From Pampus argenteus (taxonomy: Eukaryota > Chordata > Actinopteri > Scombriformes > Stromateidae): a stretch of DNA of 64,000 bases. Where the stretch lies: the NCBI GenBank assembly GCA_036937835.1, contig CM072864.1:17590001-17654000 (forward strand), given 5' to 3'. The position numbers and the translations under genes are program-made. The notes below the pieces were generated by a model. It did not search any database, had not been told where the DNA came from, and saw nothing but the letters and a program-made list of their open reading frames with translations. Within the stretch, counting starts at the first letter, position 1, and every line of letters starts with the position of its first letter. Shown piece by piece: positions 25,923-40,200 of this stretch.

Positions 25923-28900
25923 TGCTCCGATAACGTCTCTAAATTTAGCCTCTGAACATGAAGTGAAATAAGGACATGTTCTTCACTGATACTTCCCAAT
26001 TTATACTATTAGTGAGTCCACAAAACTAGGCTACAGCAAATATATTTTTAGTGAACAGTCTTCTCTTCCTTGGGGGGCCTGGGCAACAGAGTCCCTATGG
26101 TGATGATGGGATAAGGAGGCCTGGAGGAGAGCAGGAGGTGACCTTTTGAGCTTCCCAATACCTGCTTTGATATTCCAGGGCAGAGATGCCCGTAACACAA
26201 CAGGAAACAGAACCACTGAACCACCGGACGTTAAATTCAGGAATTTTTCACGTTAGATTAAGATTAAGATTTTTTGCAATCAATTCTTTGTGTGTGATAT
26301 CACCTAACAAAACATATATCAAGAGGTAGCTTAAGTCAGAGCGGGTTAAAACCTGATCTATTCATGTAACTTCATGGAAAAAGGAAACAAAAGGGCCACT
26401 TTTAAACTGGCCTGCAGTGACACATCGAGGAAGATTTTTTGCTATGATGATGTGCAATTTGTTCTGGAGGAAACACCACTCCCCGATGTAAGGCAGCTGA
26501 CTGACAAAAAAGGGAACGGATCAGCTTACAAATGAGGATAGAGGTGACACAGCTAGTAAGAATAACAGGGAAACTCTAATACTCTCCTGCTTCTGGGAAC
26601 GGTTTAAACCGACGCTGGTTTTAGCCAATTTTATTCACAAATGACCTCCAAGTGGATTAGTTATTATGGGGATTTTCTACAGTGGTTGCAATTATTGAAC
26701 ATGTTGTTGGATGCAATTTGTGAAAATCCTATTTTGGCCAGTAGAGGGCCTCAGAGAGTCAGCCATTCTCTTAGACAACTGGGACAAAGAGAATTATAAC
26801 ACTGGACAATCAGTGAAGTTTTTTTTTTAAATAAAGCTTGACACATAAAATCACATTAATAAACTTCTTTAATGTAGTTCTTAACAAAAGAAAAAGAAGC
26901 ATCAGCTGGGATGTACTGTAACTCATGACTGATCTTAAGCTCTGCTGGTGCAATCACAGTTATGTTTCTGCATCAGGGTGACCAGCGGGAAGCACGTTGA
27001 CACAGGAAACAAAGATAGGAGGGGGTTAGAAGTAAGAGAGCAAAGAGCAGATAAAGAGTTGGTCTTACTTGGCAAGTGGGGGATGTAGGAGGCCAGCAGC
27101 TTGGCTCTCTTCTTCTCAAAGCCCTTCTGCGTGATGTCACCTAGGAGAGAGGACAGCGACACCACACTGTTATGTTAGTCATAATTACCACACAAACGCT
27201 GAACGAGTACACACATAAACCAGATAAAGTACGCACTACACACAAACGCACAGCTTCTGCTTTAGCTAATACATTCGCAGGGGTTGAGTCATAATAATAA
27301 TAATCCTCTTTAGACCAAATCTACTGAACTCCACATGTTGACGGCTCAGCCCATTTACAACTAAATAAGGAGATAACACCATTGTTTGGCCTTACATTAG
27401 CCCTGGTGAACAAACATGACACGAGTGCACAAAAAAAAAAAAAAAAAAAAACCTTCTCTGGGCTACAAAACCCAAATATGATTATGGCACAAGCAGATAA
27501 ACCGTGCCGGGTGGAGAACAATGGCAAGACTGAAGGCTATCGGGAACAGTGGGGACAGTAAGCAGAGCAACAAAAAAAAAAAAAAGAAAAAAGGAAGCCA
27601 TGTGAGCCAGTTTCACATGGGACTCAATGATTTATCTCCTCCTCCTCCCCATTTTCCCACTGTAAACCCAGCACCACCCCTTCCTTAGTCGGCCTTGGAC
27701 TGGCAGGACTCCCACTGCTACCACAGTTTGTTGGAGAACAACAGAGGCAAGGCAAAGTCCGCTTAACTGGGACCCCAAAACACACAATCTGCTTGTGCAG
27801 CAAACATGCATGCAGGACACACCCCTATCTTGTTAACTTACAGACATACAACCTCCCCTTGTACACACAAACAATCCCACTGCTGCAATGTCTGTTATCC
27901 CTCTCCCTCAGTGTCCAGCGATAACACAATGTGCAATGTGCCAAAGGACTGTTTAACCTCAATACCCAACGGGGAGACCCTGGTACAACATATAGAGATG
28001 AGGAGAAAGAAAATGAAGATAAGAGGGAGAGAAGGCAGACGTTTGAGGAAGAAGGTTGTGTAAAGCCGAGGGTGGGGGTGGGGGTGAGGAGGGGGACGCA
28101 TTGTGAGAGTCATTGGAGGAAGCGAGAGGGAACATTGTACTGGTGTGTGTATGAAACAATGGAAACAAAATAGGGAGAGAGAGGGGTAACCAAAGTTCAA
28201 CAGCATAGACTGAAGGAGGGGGTGTGCTGGATAAGCCGGTTCTGGGTGGGGAGTCCCATGTGTAACTCAGACACTATGTGTTGTGTCTTAAAGCTTTCTC
28301 ACACTCTGTTCACTGGTGTGCAACCGGCAAAAAAACCCAACAACAACAGAGTCAGAAAAGACATTCTCCACAGTATTGAGCATGTAGATAGGATTTGAGT
28401 TTTGCAGACTTGTGTGCCATTCTTTGGATGCAGAAAACTCTTGAGGTTTCACAACACAATGAAATCATAAGTAATACGAGAAGAGGGAGGGAGCAAAGGG
28501 AGTGCAGAGAGAGTCAGAGACAGTTTTAGAGAGAGGGAGTTTGTGATCGAGTACTTTGCCAGTCTGCGTGTTAAAAAAAAAAAGGCCAAAGGGGGTGGCG
28601 TGCATGCCTGGGTGCACACACGCTGGCCTGAGAATCTACATGTTACAGGCTGTTTTTACTTTGTTTTCGCTTTCTCTTAAGACACGCCAAAGGATTGTTT
28701 ATGTAGAGAAATCACACTCAGACAGACACAGTCAGCCGTGCAATCAGAAGCTAATTGATTGTGGTGGACTGGAGCGTCATTGTTTTTGGAGACAGTGGTG
28801 CTCAAGTGGTGCCGGGAGGGAGGAAGGGAAGGGAAGGGATGGAAAGATGGAGGGAGGGAGGTCATTAACGTGGACAGAGGAGAGTCTGTACTGGTGTGGG

Positions 28901-29428
28901 GCATAACAACAGGCGCGGACTGGCACGACCACACTGGCTCTGTAGTCAGCAGTGGGCAGAGAGAGTTGAAAGAGCGACTGTGACAGCTGCTTCGAAACAG
29001 AGGAAAAACTGTATGTTTTGAGTGCAAGAATGTGGTGTTTTGAGTGTGAGCAAAACAGTACAGTGAGTGTGTGTAATCTGAGGACAGGGGACAGGATATG
29101 AGCATTACCCCACCCTGTTAGTGCACTGCCAAAATCATCTCCCTGTGTCTGTCAAGAGAAAGAGGAATGTGCTGATTGGAGAGCACCATACTAACAGAGA
29201 GGGCCAACTGGCCAGGAGAGCTAGCTCATTGGCCAAAAACTCCCTGAGGTGCAGGAAGCAAATGTATCTGTGTGTGTGTGTGTGTGTGTGGGTGGGTGGG
29301 TGGGTGTATAAACAGCTGGCACAGGTTAAGGGGTGCTATAGTACACAGAGGAATGTATGCTGACTGTGCTTGAAGCCGTGGCATTACAGGCCTTCTCTGT
29401 GAGATGTGTGTCAGTGTGTCAGATCAGG

Positions 29429-29472
<44 letters not shown>

Positions 29473-31172
29473 GTTGTCCACGCATACGACAGACCTGCTT
29501 AATGTACTGTAAAGAGACAGGGTGTTTAGTCAAGTGTGCTTGTGTAAAAATGTTTCATTGACTTATAAATTTGATGTATATGACAAAGGTCATTTCTATA
29601 AGCGATCATCATAATCCTTCCTCCTGTCAACCAGGCTTTATAAAGTTTGTCTGTATCAAGTCGGTTGTGTAAACAGGGCGGTTGTTTCAGAGCTCACTCA
29701 TGACACAAAGACAGTGACCCTGTAGGTCTTCCTTTAAACTGCTGCTGTTGACTTATGACCCTCAGGACAAGTCAGACAGAGGGTTGATCCCTTCACAGCT
29801 GACGGCCCAGGGTCACAGGGAGGTAAACACACACACACACAAACACACACGAACACACACCAGTAATTACAGCGAGCAAATTCTGACATGAAGAGGACAG
29901 CAGAAGTGTTTAATCTGCATTGGCCTGATCCAGCACACGTGAGCCTTTTGTGTTCGTGCAGCTCATTTGTGATTTATCTATGAGCTGTGCATCACTTTAC
30001 TATGATGGTTGGCATTATATAAGTCCATCTTTCTCAATCTGATAAGCTATCAACATGTCATGTTGTGACTTATAGATGATATCACAGAAAATATAAACCT
30101 TTAAGAGTCATGTTTTATCCTTTTTCTGATCTCTAAAAATGTTCGGAGATGGAAAAAGTCAACCGATGCCTTCCAGCCCTTCAACTCTGTTTGGTGTCAA
30201 GTGTTAAACACAGTGGTGGATCTATAACGATATTAGTAGATTGAACGCCAGGAAAAAGCCTAGAGCCCTGTTGTAACATTGACTGGCAAACTGTATCTGA
30301 CACACTTTTCTCGGGTTGCTATTAACAATTCAGTGACTATTTGAGTTTCTCAAACAAAGTAGAATCAATAATAATAATAATACTACATCAATGGTGAATA
30401 AATGATGAGGAACAAGTGGCAAATGTGGTGGGGAACGAAAGGCCAAGGTTATGGTTACACATAAAACCACGCTGTGAGTGTACAAGAATACACAATAAAA
30501 CACAAATGAACCGGAACAAGTCATCACCGGAAGCACATAAAGCCTGATGCAGGTCTCCATTCAGCAATGGGTGAAATTAAAACTGGAATTAGAGGAGGAC
30601 GTTTTGTGTTCATAATCTGAAAGAGCAGTTTAATTCCAGCTGCCACTAATAGTAAACAGCACACAGGTACAAATCTCAGACATTTACATAACACTCCAAC
30701 AACACCACCAGTGTGCTGCAACACAGGCTAATCTTTCTCTTCAGAGTAACACCTGCTGCCAACTTCTATACTGCGACATCCCCTTTTCTTCACTGAGATT
30801 AAAGGAGAAACTGTTCTCCGCGGCCTGAGATGCTTTGTGAAAAACTTTTCCATCAGGTTTGTGTCCAGAGAACATTTTCTTAAATGAATAACAAGACATT
30901 CATGTACCAAAGCACTGACAACGAGGAGGCACTACAGACAAGTAACAGCTAATGTTTCCTCTTCTAGACAGAAAGGTGAGCTAACAGTCGATGGTAGCAG
31001 ACAGGAGAGAGTCTGGACTGGACAGTTAACACCCGCCCATCCACAAACCTACACGCACACGCGCACACACGCACACGCGCACGCACACGCGCACACACAC
31101 ACACACAGGAACAATCAGATTAAAGTCAGTAAAGTAGCCTACATTAAAGTGCAGAGGTACAAGATTTGTGCT

Positions 31173-31233
<61 letters not shown>

Positions 31234-34200
31234 GCGGGGTACTGAATGGCTTTAGGCATCAGCTGATTAGACTCCAAGCACCCACAGCTTACCTCTTCGA
31301 CTCTGAGATTGCGTATGAATGTGCATTTCTCCCGTTACCATGTTAAATAAACAAACGGCGATGATTCACCTTTTCACTTCTCTGTCAAAGCTTTGGCAAC
31401 GATACTGATGTCATCTCACCAATTACGGTGTGTGTGCTTAAATGTTAAGCACACAAACAACACATCCATATTATGTACAAACCACTACACCCCCCACCCC
31501 ACCCCAACTGAGAGAGAGCTCTGTAATTACTGTGGGCAGATTAGCCTGGTGGCATCAGCTCTGGGAGGAAGTGACATGATTGTCTTTTTTTTAGTAGTAT
31601 TAGTTCCTCTTTCTGCTCGCACACAAGCACCTACATGTCACAAGTTACCTAAAAACACATGACTGTCACTGTGCACAAACGCACTTCAATGAGAATAAGT
31701 ACCTAGATTACATAGATGACGGTAAATAAAACCTCCCTTTCACATTGCCAGAATCATTCAGTGTCTCCATCCTAATCTGTAATCAGAGATTACATCTAAT
31801 CTAACAGATTTACATCTCTCCGTCTGGACATTGGTATGGATTTGTTAAAAAAGATATGACAAAAATGTCTGAACTGAGACCGGCTTTCAACAGTGATGTG
31901 TAGGCCATGTGAGCTCACGGCTGGGCCTCTAGCCAGTGATACTGGTTTGATCTACACAAAGCTGGCTTTGTTTTGTCAGTGTTTTACTGTCTGTGGCAGA
32001 CGTGATGCTAACATACAACGCTGTTACGACACAGTCTCACGACAAACGGATATTAACAAAAGAACGCTGTAGGGCCTTGGGTGAGCGAATGACAGCAAGG
32101 AGTCACACATCACTACCACAACAGCCGCAGTAAGCACATTTACATGTAAATACACACACATAAACACAATCTGAGAGAGAGAAACTAACGTCACCCACAG
32201 GATCTTATTTATAGAGACTCAGAGCAGAGAAGACAAAAAACAACGGGCAGACTGTGCTGCTGAGAACACGGCTAAATAGCACTTGGCAGGAAATGCAAAT
32301 GAGTGAGTCTGACACCAAGGCCGTTTGATGGAATCTGGCTGTCAGTTTAAGGAGATGTTGGAAACTATTTCCATACGTAACGCTCTAAAAATCAAAGCAG
32401 ATGAACAAGAGAAAAAAACCTATACCCTGCTTTTGCATTCTTTTAAACTATGTCAGTAGCACACGTCTAGAGTATCAGTCTGCCAGTACACCATGTGATC
32501 CAGACTCAAGTATTTCAAAATTATTCTATAGTCTATAAAATGTCTTAAATTTGTGAAAAATGACAATCGCCATTTCCCAAAGCCAAAGATACAACTTAAA
32601 AAGTGTTCTGTCAATCCATTTTCTGTCGATCAACTACTCAATTGATCAGAACCTTTGTACAGCCATTAACAGTGACTCTGATGACCCCCTTACTACTCTT
32701 GTAGTGCCACCATGAGGTTGACGTTTTTGGCTTTTACAAAGCTTTAAGCTCAAAGCATTGCCGCGCTGCACCGTGTCTCACAATAAGGTAAGCATGGCTG
32801 CCGTCTGGTATTTTTTTTTCTGTCAAGCACTTGTGAAACATTTGCAGATGTAATGTACCTTACTAAACTTTTTTTTTTTTTTAGTCAAATATAAAAGAAA
32901 CAAGAAACGCGGTTGAGGAGTTGGAGCTTCGACAATTGTCAGAAAACTAAGGAAACATCAACTTCTGCTTTTGTCTGAAAGTGCGTTTCTCTGTGTATCA
33001 GCAGCCGAAACAGAGTTATTGGATATTAGCAGCAACAACTTCTCACTCAGGGGGATTTTTGTTCATGTCTGAAGATTCAAACAATTCACGTTGGCCTCCC
33101 ACCTCCAGGACCAATGTTTTCCACTCCATAAGTAGGCCTACAACTCCTCTAGGACCCCGCTAGTCACATGTGGGGGTTTTCAGGATTATATTGTTGACAT
33201 GAGGTTTTCTTAAGAGATACTGTGACAGGAATGTCTTTTGGCTTCCGTGGTATAACATAAATTCCAACATGCCCCAGCCATAGGCAATTGCATAATATGC
33301 ATCGCATCTCTGATATCCATCTTCCGTGACGTTTTCTTGAGGGGAAAAACTCAAGACACAAACAGAGATTTACATGTCAGTGCAGATCAGTTCAAATGAA
33401 AAGCTCCTATGTGGTCTTACAGCTTACAATTAAAAGATGTGTAACAGCTGTGTTTGCCAATACACAGCAGGAAATGACTGTAGCTACGCAAAGGGAAGGT
33501 GCAGCACAGAGGATGTAAAAGCAGCTGTGGGCACAACTGAAAACTGAAAGTGAAACTATGCAAGGTAACAGGTTACAGGAAACTTAATGAAACAAGTTAA
33601 CAACAGACAAATAAAGCAAACATGCAGCTGCACAGCAATGCACAAATGCACACACAACTGTTAGTATCCTCAATGGGGGTTATCACACAACCCTTCAACC
33701 TTTCAAACATCATCATATTCCATTATATACCGTGCATACATATGAACAATCACATCCACACTCATTTAAACTCATTTCTGGCTATTTTTCTAATTCAACC
33801 CTGCCTGAGTCAAGCACCTAATCGTTCCTTCAAATCAGACTTTCCTGTACAGGACAAAAACACTTGTTCAGTTTGTGTTAGCCATACTAAGATCAAAATT
33901 AAGATTATGTCTTCCGCAAGTAACAATCCAATCCTAGCACTACGGCACAATCAGGCTCAATGGTCAGCATCCTGAACGTTTTTCTTGCCAAAGAAATAAA
34001 ACTAATGTTCCTTCCAAGCTTTTAAAGCATTCACATGCTGTTATGAGTGTGGAGGGAATACTGGCCTACAGCCACCTCCATTACTTATATTATCACATTA
34101 TGCATTCGACATTGGCAGAGACGGCACTCTTGAACCAGCTGTGTGAGTACTGTGTGAGGAGTCTTGAGCTGGGGACAGTTACAGCATTGAAAGCTAATTT

Positions 34201-37200
34201 TGTGGTTCAATGCGAAAATCATGAAGATAAGATTACGTTCTCCAAAATGTCTGCAACACAGGAAAACTACATTTGTCTGTATAAACTCGGCCATATTACT
34301 GATTCCTGATTCCTTAAATAAACATTCAAAATGGTTTGGCTCTCCCCCCCCCCTTCTCATCTATGCTACTTTCTGGCACTAATGTCTTGGCAAGGTCATA
34401 GCATTTCCCTGGCAATAACAGACATGTTGTACAAGCTTGGGATAAAACTACAGGACATTACTTCATGAATGTGATAAGACCCGGTGAACAACTGTAGATG
34501 GTTCACTGCTGAGTCAGACAACTGACGTCAAGCAGGAACAAGGGGGCTGCTTGTTATTAACCATCAGAGGTTAATGCAGTTTATTCTTCCGTCTTCAGTC
34601 CATAGTACACTATAAGCGAAACGGGCCGTTAGTTAAGGAGTCATGTGTTTGTGGCATTAGGTTCACACAGATGACCTCCTGAGGTCAGATTAGTTTGCTA
34701 CTCTGCCACTTACTCTATCCTCAACAGTGGGGATTGTTTGTCCTGTAGGGTGACTGAACAATAATTACCTACAATGTTGGAACTGGGCCATATTTAAGGA
34801 TATTTGTTACACCTGTTTTTCTGCTATGATTAGTCAACATATCTATGAGGAAAAAGGTCTATGAGGTGTTGACAAACGCCAATGACTATAGAACACGTTT
34901 ATTCTTCCTACTATGCCAAGACAATGTCTTCTGTGAAGAAAACGGCCTATTCTGCGGTTTAAATACACCGCTGTGAGTTCTTTTGTCACTTTCTCTTTTA
35001 GCTCGTTTATTTGAACTATGACGGGAGTGTAACGAGGTCAGTAGGTTGACTCAGACTTAATTCAACACCCTGTAAAGAAAAGGAAAAAAAACAGCGAAGA
35101 GATTTATTTAGACAGAGGCATCCTGGCCGGTGGACAGCGTGACAGACCAGTGTTTCAGCACTGCTGGGTAACCAGAGTGTATTAAGCAATTAAAGTGAGT
35201 GAGGTGTATCAGGTTTCACTGTGGCTGTGTTGTAGTGATGAGATAAAAGGGTCGTAACTGTGGGACAGACCTGACTGGACCTGAGGTTGACTGAGTCTTG
35301 TACGTCACCTGAGCCTGAATTAGCAATATGTTGCATCATATGCAGAAATGACGCTCCGTCTCCGGGCTTCGTGGATGATTGGTTAAAAAGAGGACAATAA
35401 TGTAGGAGGAATGTTAACCAGGCAGCTGACTCAGCTGATTGAATCCATATTATGAGTTCATCACAAGTCAATGAGTGGTCTTTGAAAAACATTCACATCT
35501 ACAGAGTGTTGAGACTACAGCCGACACTGAAACCACACAGACCTCATTGCCTACGTTACACTCTCTGGACAACACCCACTGCTCACCGTCATTAACCAGC
35601 CTGTCATCGTGACGGGATTCAATCACTGCTCTGAATCTGTGGGGGCGTTCAACAAGGTGCAATACTAGAGGAATATGTCAAAGAGAAATATACTGTGGTG
35701 TAAAATGGGCCGAAAAATTAACTGCTCATCAAGTTCTAAAATACACAAACCTGTGTGTCAGTGAAAACATTTCACTTCACATGAAACGTGCAAAGTCACA
35801 AGGGAGAGGTAGAGAGGGTATGCTAGTAACAAGCTACTGACGACAACACAGGCAGAGAGGGTGAAGGTGAAAAGTGACAGACCTGACAGCGCCACAACTG
35901 AAACTTAATGAACGATGCAGTCACCAAAATCAGGACAAAACTAGCCTAATGCTGATCATAACACATGTCAGGCTTCGAGGTAAACAACAAGAAACAGGAA
36001 CAAAAAGTTTTATTTTTTTCATATATTAAAATAATGTTTCCATTCAATGGAAAAAACATATAATATGTGGACTTGCATTAGCCCAGGAGCCAGTGCTATT
36101 GACAGTTAAGGATGAAAAGACTGAAGCCACACCCATTCAATGTGTTTTCATGGCCTTTGTGTTACCTCTTTCTCTGGGGAGTTGAATTAAAGGGGTCCAC
36201 GACTACACGCCAAGCTCCAGCACAATGTGTTCTGAGGGGCCAAGAGGGGAGATACACATCAGCTCGTCGAGGGGGGTTTCCTGAGAACTTCTACTAACTG
36301 GGAAATTTTCGATAACTCCACATGAGTATTAGTAAGAGAAACATTCAATCACGAGGCGCAAGAAATAACAACAGAGTGACTGACAGAGAAAGCGGTTGAC
36401 CTTTCGGAAACTTATATTGTACAGATGCAGCCGCACTGCTTCACCCCTGTGCTCTGGTTTCCCCATCAGCCCTTCCTGTGACGCAGACCTGCACTTTCAT
36501 ATATAGAAAGTGACCAGCTGCTGAGAAAATACTCTGTGTTCTCCACACCCTCTTCAAAGGCTGTAATGATCAGCTGTGGCCGATCATCTGAAGAGCCGGA
36601 GTGAGAGACGGAGACAATGGAGAGAGAGATAACTACAGGTCAGAGTTAATACCCAACCATTGGTACGATTACATGGAAACTATTGGTAATATTATTTTAT
36701 ACCTAAAAGACTGAAAAAGATCAGAATGTCAGAAATACCCCGTTTAGCTGTCCTTGATTGCATCTGCATTACCAAACAATAATACCATGATATTAACTTT
36801 AAGGACATACCTGGCTACGATACTAAAAAAAACAACACAAAAGCACTGGTTTGCTTTAACAATTAGCAATCCTATAGCAACTTTCTTCATGGGTCAGTCA
36901 GCATGCTGATTGGCCTGAGAAGGTCAGTTCCCAACAGGCCGCAGTATTTCCCACACAACCCACCGGTGTAACAGTGACCCACATGTAGCAGGCTACCAGA
37001 CAGTTTGTCTGTTGTGGATGCGTTTGCCACTGGCCGCCGTCTTCTAGCCAGAAACATTAGCCTCACATAGAAGAAAATACACACAATTAGGACTGACTCC
37101 TTGGGTCTTTAAGAGGATGGCCTCCACTATATAATGGTGGTGCTTTTGTGTCAAAGAGATGTTTGTTTTCTCCTCCTCAGGCATGAAAGCGAATTTGTCT

Positions 37201-40200
37201 TGCCAGCCAGGTCTATTTATATTCACAAGAGCATTCTTCAGCATTAGCACAGTCACATGGCCTGCCGGGCGGTGGATATATAGTCTAGAGATAGATTGGA
37301 GAGGCTCTGCATCAGCTCCCACTGTCCGAAAAGCACCAAAAAAAAAAAAAACACAACACGACCGGATTTCTGTATCGCCCACCAATGAATTCATCATCCC
37401 GTGAGGTGTAAATCAGAGCAGTCATCAGTCAACGCTGTCTGGTACGTCACAGTCTAGGCCCCTGACTAAATGACTACAGGCCACAAAAGCACTTAGCAGG
37501 GAGGTTACGCAACGCAGCGTCAGAGAGGTGCATCACCGTCACCTTCGGCTCAGTTGAGATTATAGGTTGGTCAAGCGGTGAATGGAGGTGGGTGTTGTGC
37601 AGTCTGTGAGGAAAGGGTCTGATATCATAAAAACCCACATTCACTCCTTTCCTTATGATGAGTTTGCATCACACCCATGAACTCAGTAAACAGCACAGTG
37701 AGACAGAAGCCTGAACAGGTTCTTTCACTTTGTGGTGGATGGATGTGCCCCGGAGAAGAGGACACACCTAATTACAGTGACTCACGGATCTACGGCAAGA
37801 CAGAATACGGGCTTGCCTAGTCTGCAAACATGTCGTACATTCGAACGTTATTACTTTAACTTGACCTACATAAGCAGGCTTCATATCACGTTAGTAGATG
37901 GATGCCGATGCTTTTTACGTAATGTGAAATTTGGATTTATAGACTGTATTGGAAGTCATCTATTAACTTGCTTTCCTCCACGGGAAGGTCAGAGCACAAG
38001 GTCACACATAGAACGGCACATTTCAGCGGAAAGGGGACTTCATGTCACTAAAGACCAAAGACCTCACATTGAGGCTTGGCAGTAATTCAATATGATTATA
38101 TATCAGGTTTTGGTGCATTAATAATGCGACAATATGATAATATTGTGGTGTAATTTTTGCAAAATCCTGTTGTCTATTTTATTGATTCCAAGCAAATTGA
38201 AAATCAGATAGATACTGTATATTCTTACTAATATTGATTTCAGCCAAATTGTCCAACCCTACAGTATAGCGACATCACATGTGAGCTCGCTCAACTAGCT
38301 GGGTCTCTTCTGCTGTAGAAGAGGACTGATGAGTGGGAGGTCAATTATATTCAAGCATTGCATTGATTCAAGCAAATCAGGTTATATGTTTTTCTATACA
38401 TGCCTTAACTTTTACCTGTGGAGCATGAAAAAGTCACACACACACACCAACACACCCACCCACACCTCTCTGCGAGGGTGTCTTGGTATTTAATGGGAGC
38501 ATGTGAATAATTCAGCCCACTAAAGGGCCCGAGGGAGGAAAAAGGGGCCGCGGCCATCATTAACTATTCACAGAACCAGTATTATGTCACATAGACACAT
38601 TTGCATGTACAAACATACTGTATACACACAAAACACACATTTAAAAAGACCCTGTGCCAAAAAATACCCAAGACACCCAACCATCTGCTTCGGCCTAGGG
38701 CCCTGGCCCTGAAGAAAGAAGAAGATATACTTTATTTTATCCCTCAATGGGGAAATTTACTTATCACTCTATTTTTTTTTCATACATGCATTTATACACA
38801 CACACATGCAATGGCACAGACATGCAGTACAGGCATAGATACATGCAAAGTGGAGAGAGAGATGGTGGAGTGATGGGCAGCCCGCCAAGCCGGCGCCCAG
38901 TGAGCAGTTTTGGGGGGTCGGTGCCTTGCTCAAGGGCCCCTCGGCAGTGCCCAGGAGGTGAACTGGCACCTCTCCAGCTACCAGCCCACCTTCCATATTT
39001 TGGTCCATGTGGGACTTGAACCGCCACCCTCCGGTTTCTCAAGCCAAGTCCCTATGGACTGAGCTACTGCCGCCCCCCTATGCTAAGCTATGAGGAAGAT
39101 GATTTGTGCTTTTTGGATACTGACCTACACTACTATAACTATACTATAACATATACTACCAAAATATACAAACAGAAAAAAAAGGCTTTAAAGCTCTTTG
39201 GACTCAATGGGATAAACATGAGTTAGACTTTTTTACTTGTAAATAATGCAACAGGAAGTAGTCAAGTACTAAGTAAGTAGTTGTGATGTTCCTGGTTGAA
39301 TTTGGCGGGGGAACATTTGCTGCTTGTCACTACCCTTCTATCCCTCCCCTTGTTTCCTGTCTCTCTAGACTGTCAACAGCAAAAAACAAACAAACAAACA
39401 AACATATTAATAGCCTTTTAAAATATGCATATTGATGGGATAATGTAGTGATTATTATAGCAACATTAATTTCAACCACACTCATATTTGCAGGGCGAGT
39501 GCACTAACATTTGGTAAAGCTATTAATAAAGTGTGTAAAATCAGGCCTGCAAGAATCAAAAGCTGTTAAATAATTTGAATACTATTTTTATATTTCTGTT
39601 TTACAGCTCTTATTTCTCCTTTTGGTTGACCTGTACTTTAAAAACACAGCTCTGCAGCACATGAGCGAGTTTGAGGAAGTATATGTATAGGTCTGTAATC
39701 AGTCTCAATATTAGGGATTTGCTTGACTACGTGCAAAAAAAACATTTTGCGGTTTATCTTATTGAAAATATATTAAATAGAGAAACTTTTAAGTAAGAGG
39801 AAACGGTAATCATCTCATTTTCCTTAACTTGGACCGCTAGCTACTAACAGAAAACAAAAAAATTGCTTGTGGCAGCAACATTGTGTTTCTGTATACTGAT
39901 GATGGCGAGAAAAGTTAGGTAGGCTAGTTACAGGGTTGGGAACCAGATATGACCATTTACCACCAGCCCATCTGAGCGATGGCAGGCTGAGAGGGAGTGA
40001 ACCACTCCCATCAGTAAGTTGCAGACACCACACGTCATCTTCTACAAGTATGACCAATCACCAGCCCCTCCCTTCTCTTCCTATGGAGGGAGCTCATTCC
40101 AACTTGCTCACAAAGACTGAGTTCAGCTGAATGGCCTAAATGGCAGCAGAGCTCCTGGCCACGGTGGCTCAGACCAGCTGAATGGTCCTCATTGTGTCCC

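Noticed and set aside
28677..29105. 142-codon open frame on the minus strand in dip2b intron 1
   Set aside because: Ser/Thr/His-rich and low in complexity. It crosses GGGA/TCCC-type simple sequence, has no domain or splice context, and sits in an intron.
36887..37084. Minus-strand frame with RRRRP and Cys/Gly-rich text
   Set aside because: Briefly considered as a small secreted protein. It has no signal peptide, conserved motif or splice support.
38764..39042. 92-codon and overlapping frames near 39 kb
   Set aside because: They are translations of the tRNA-derived SINE, not genes.
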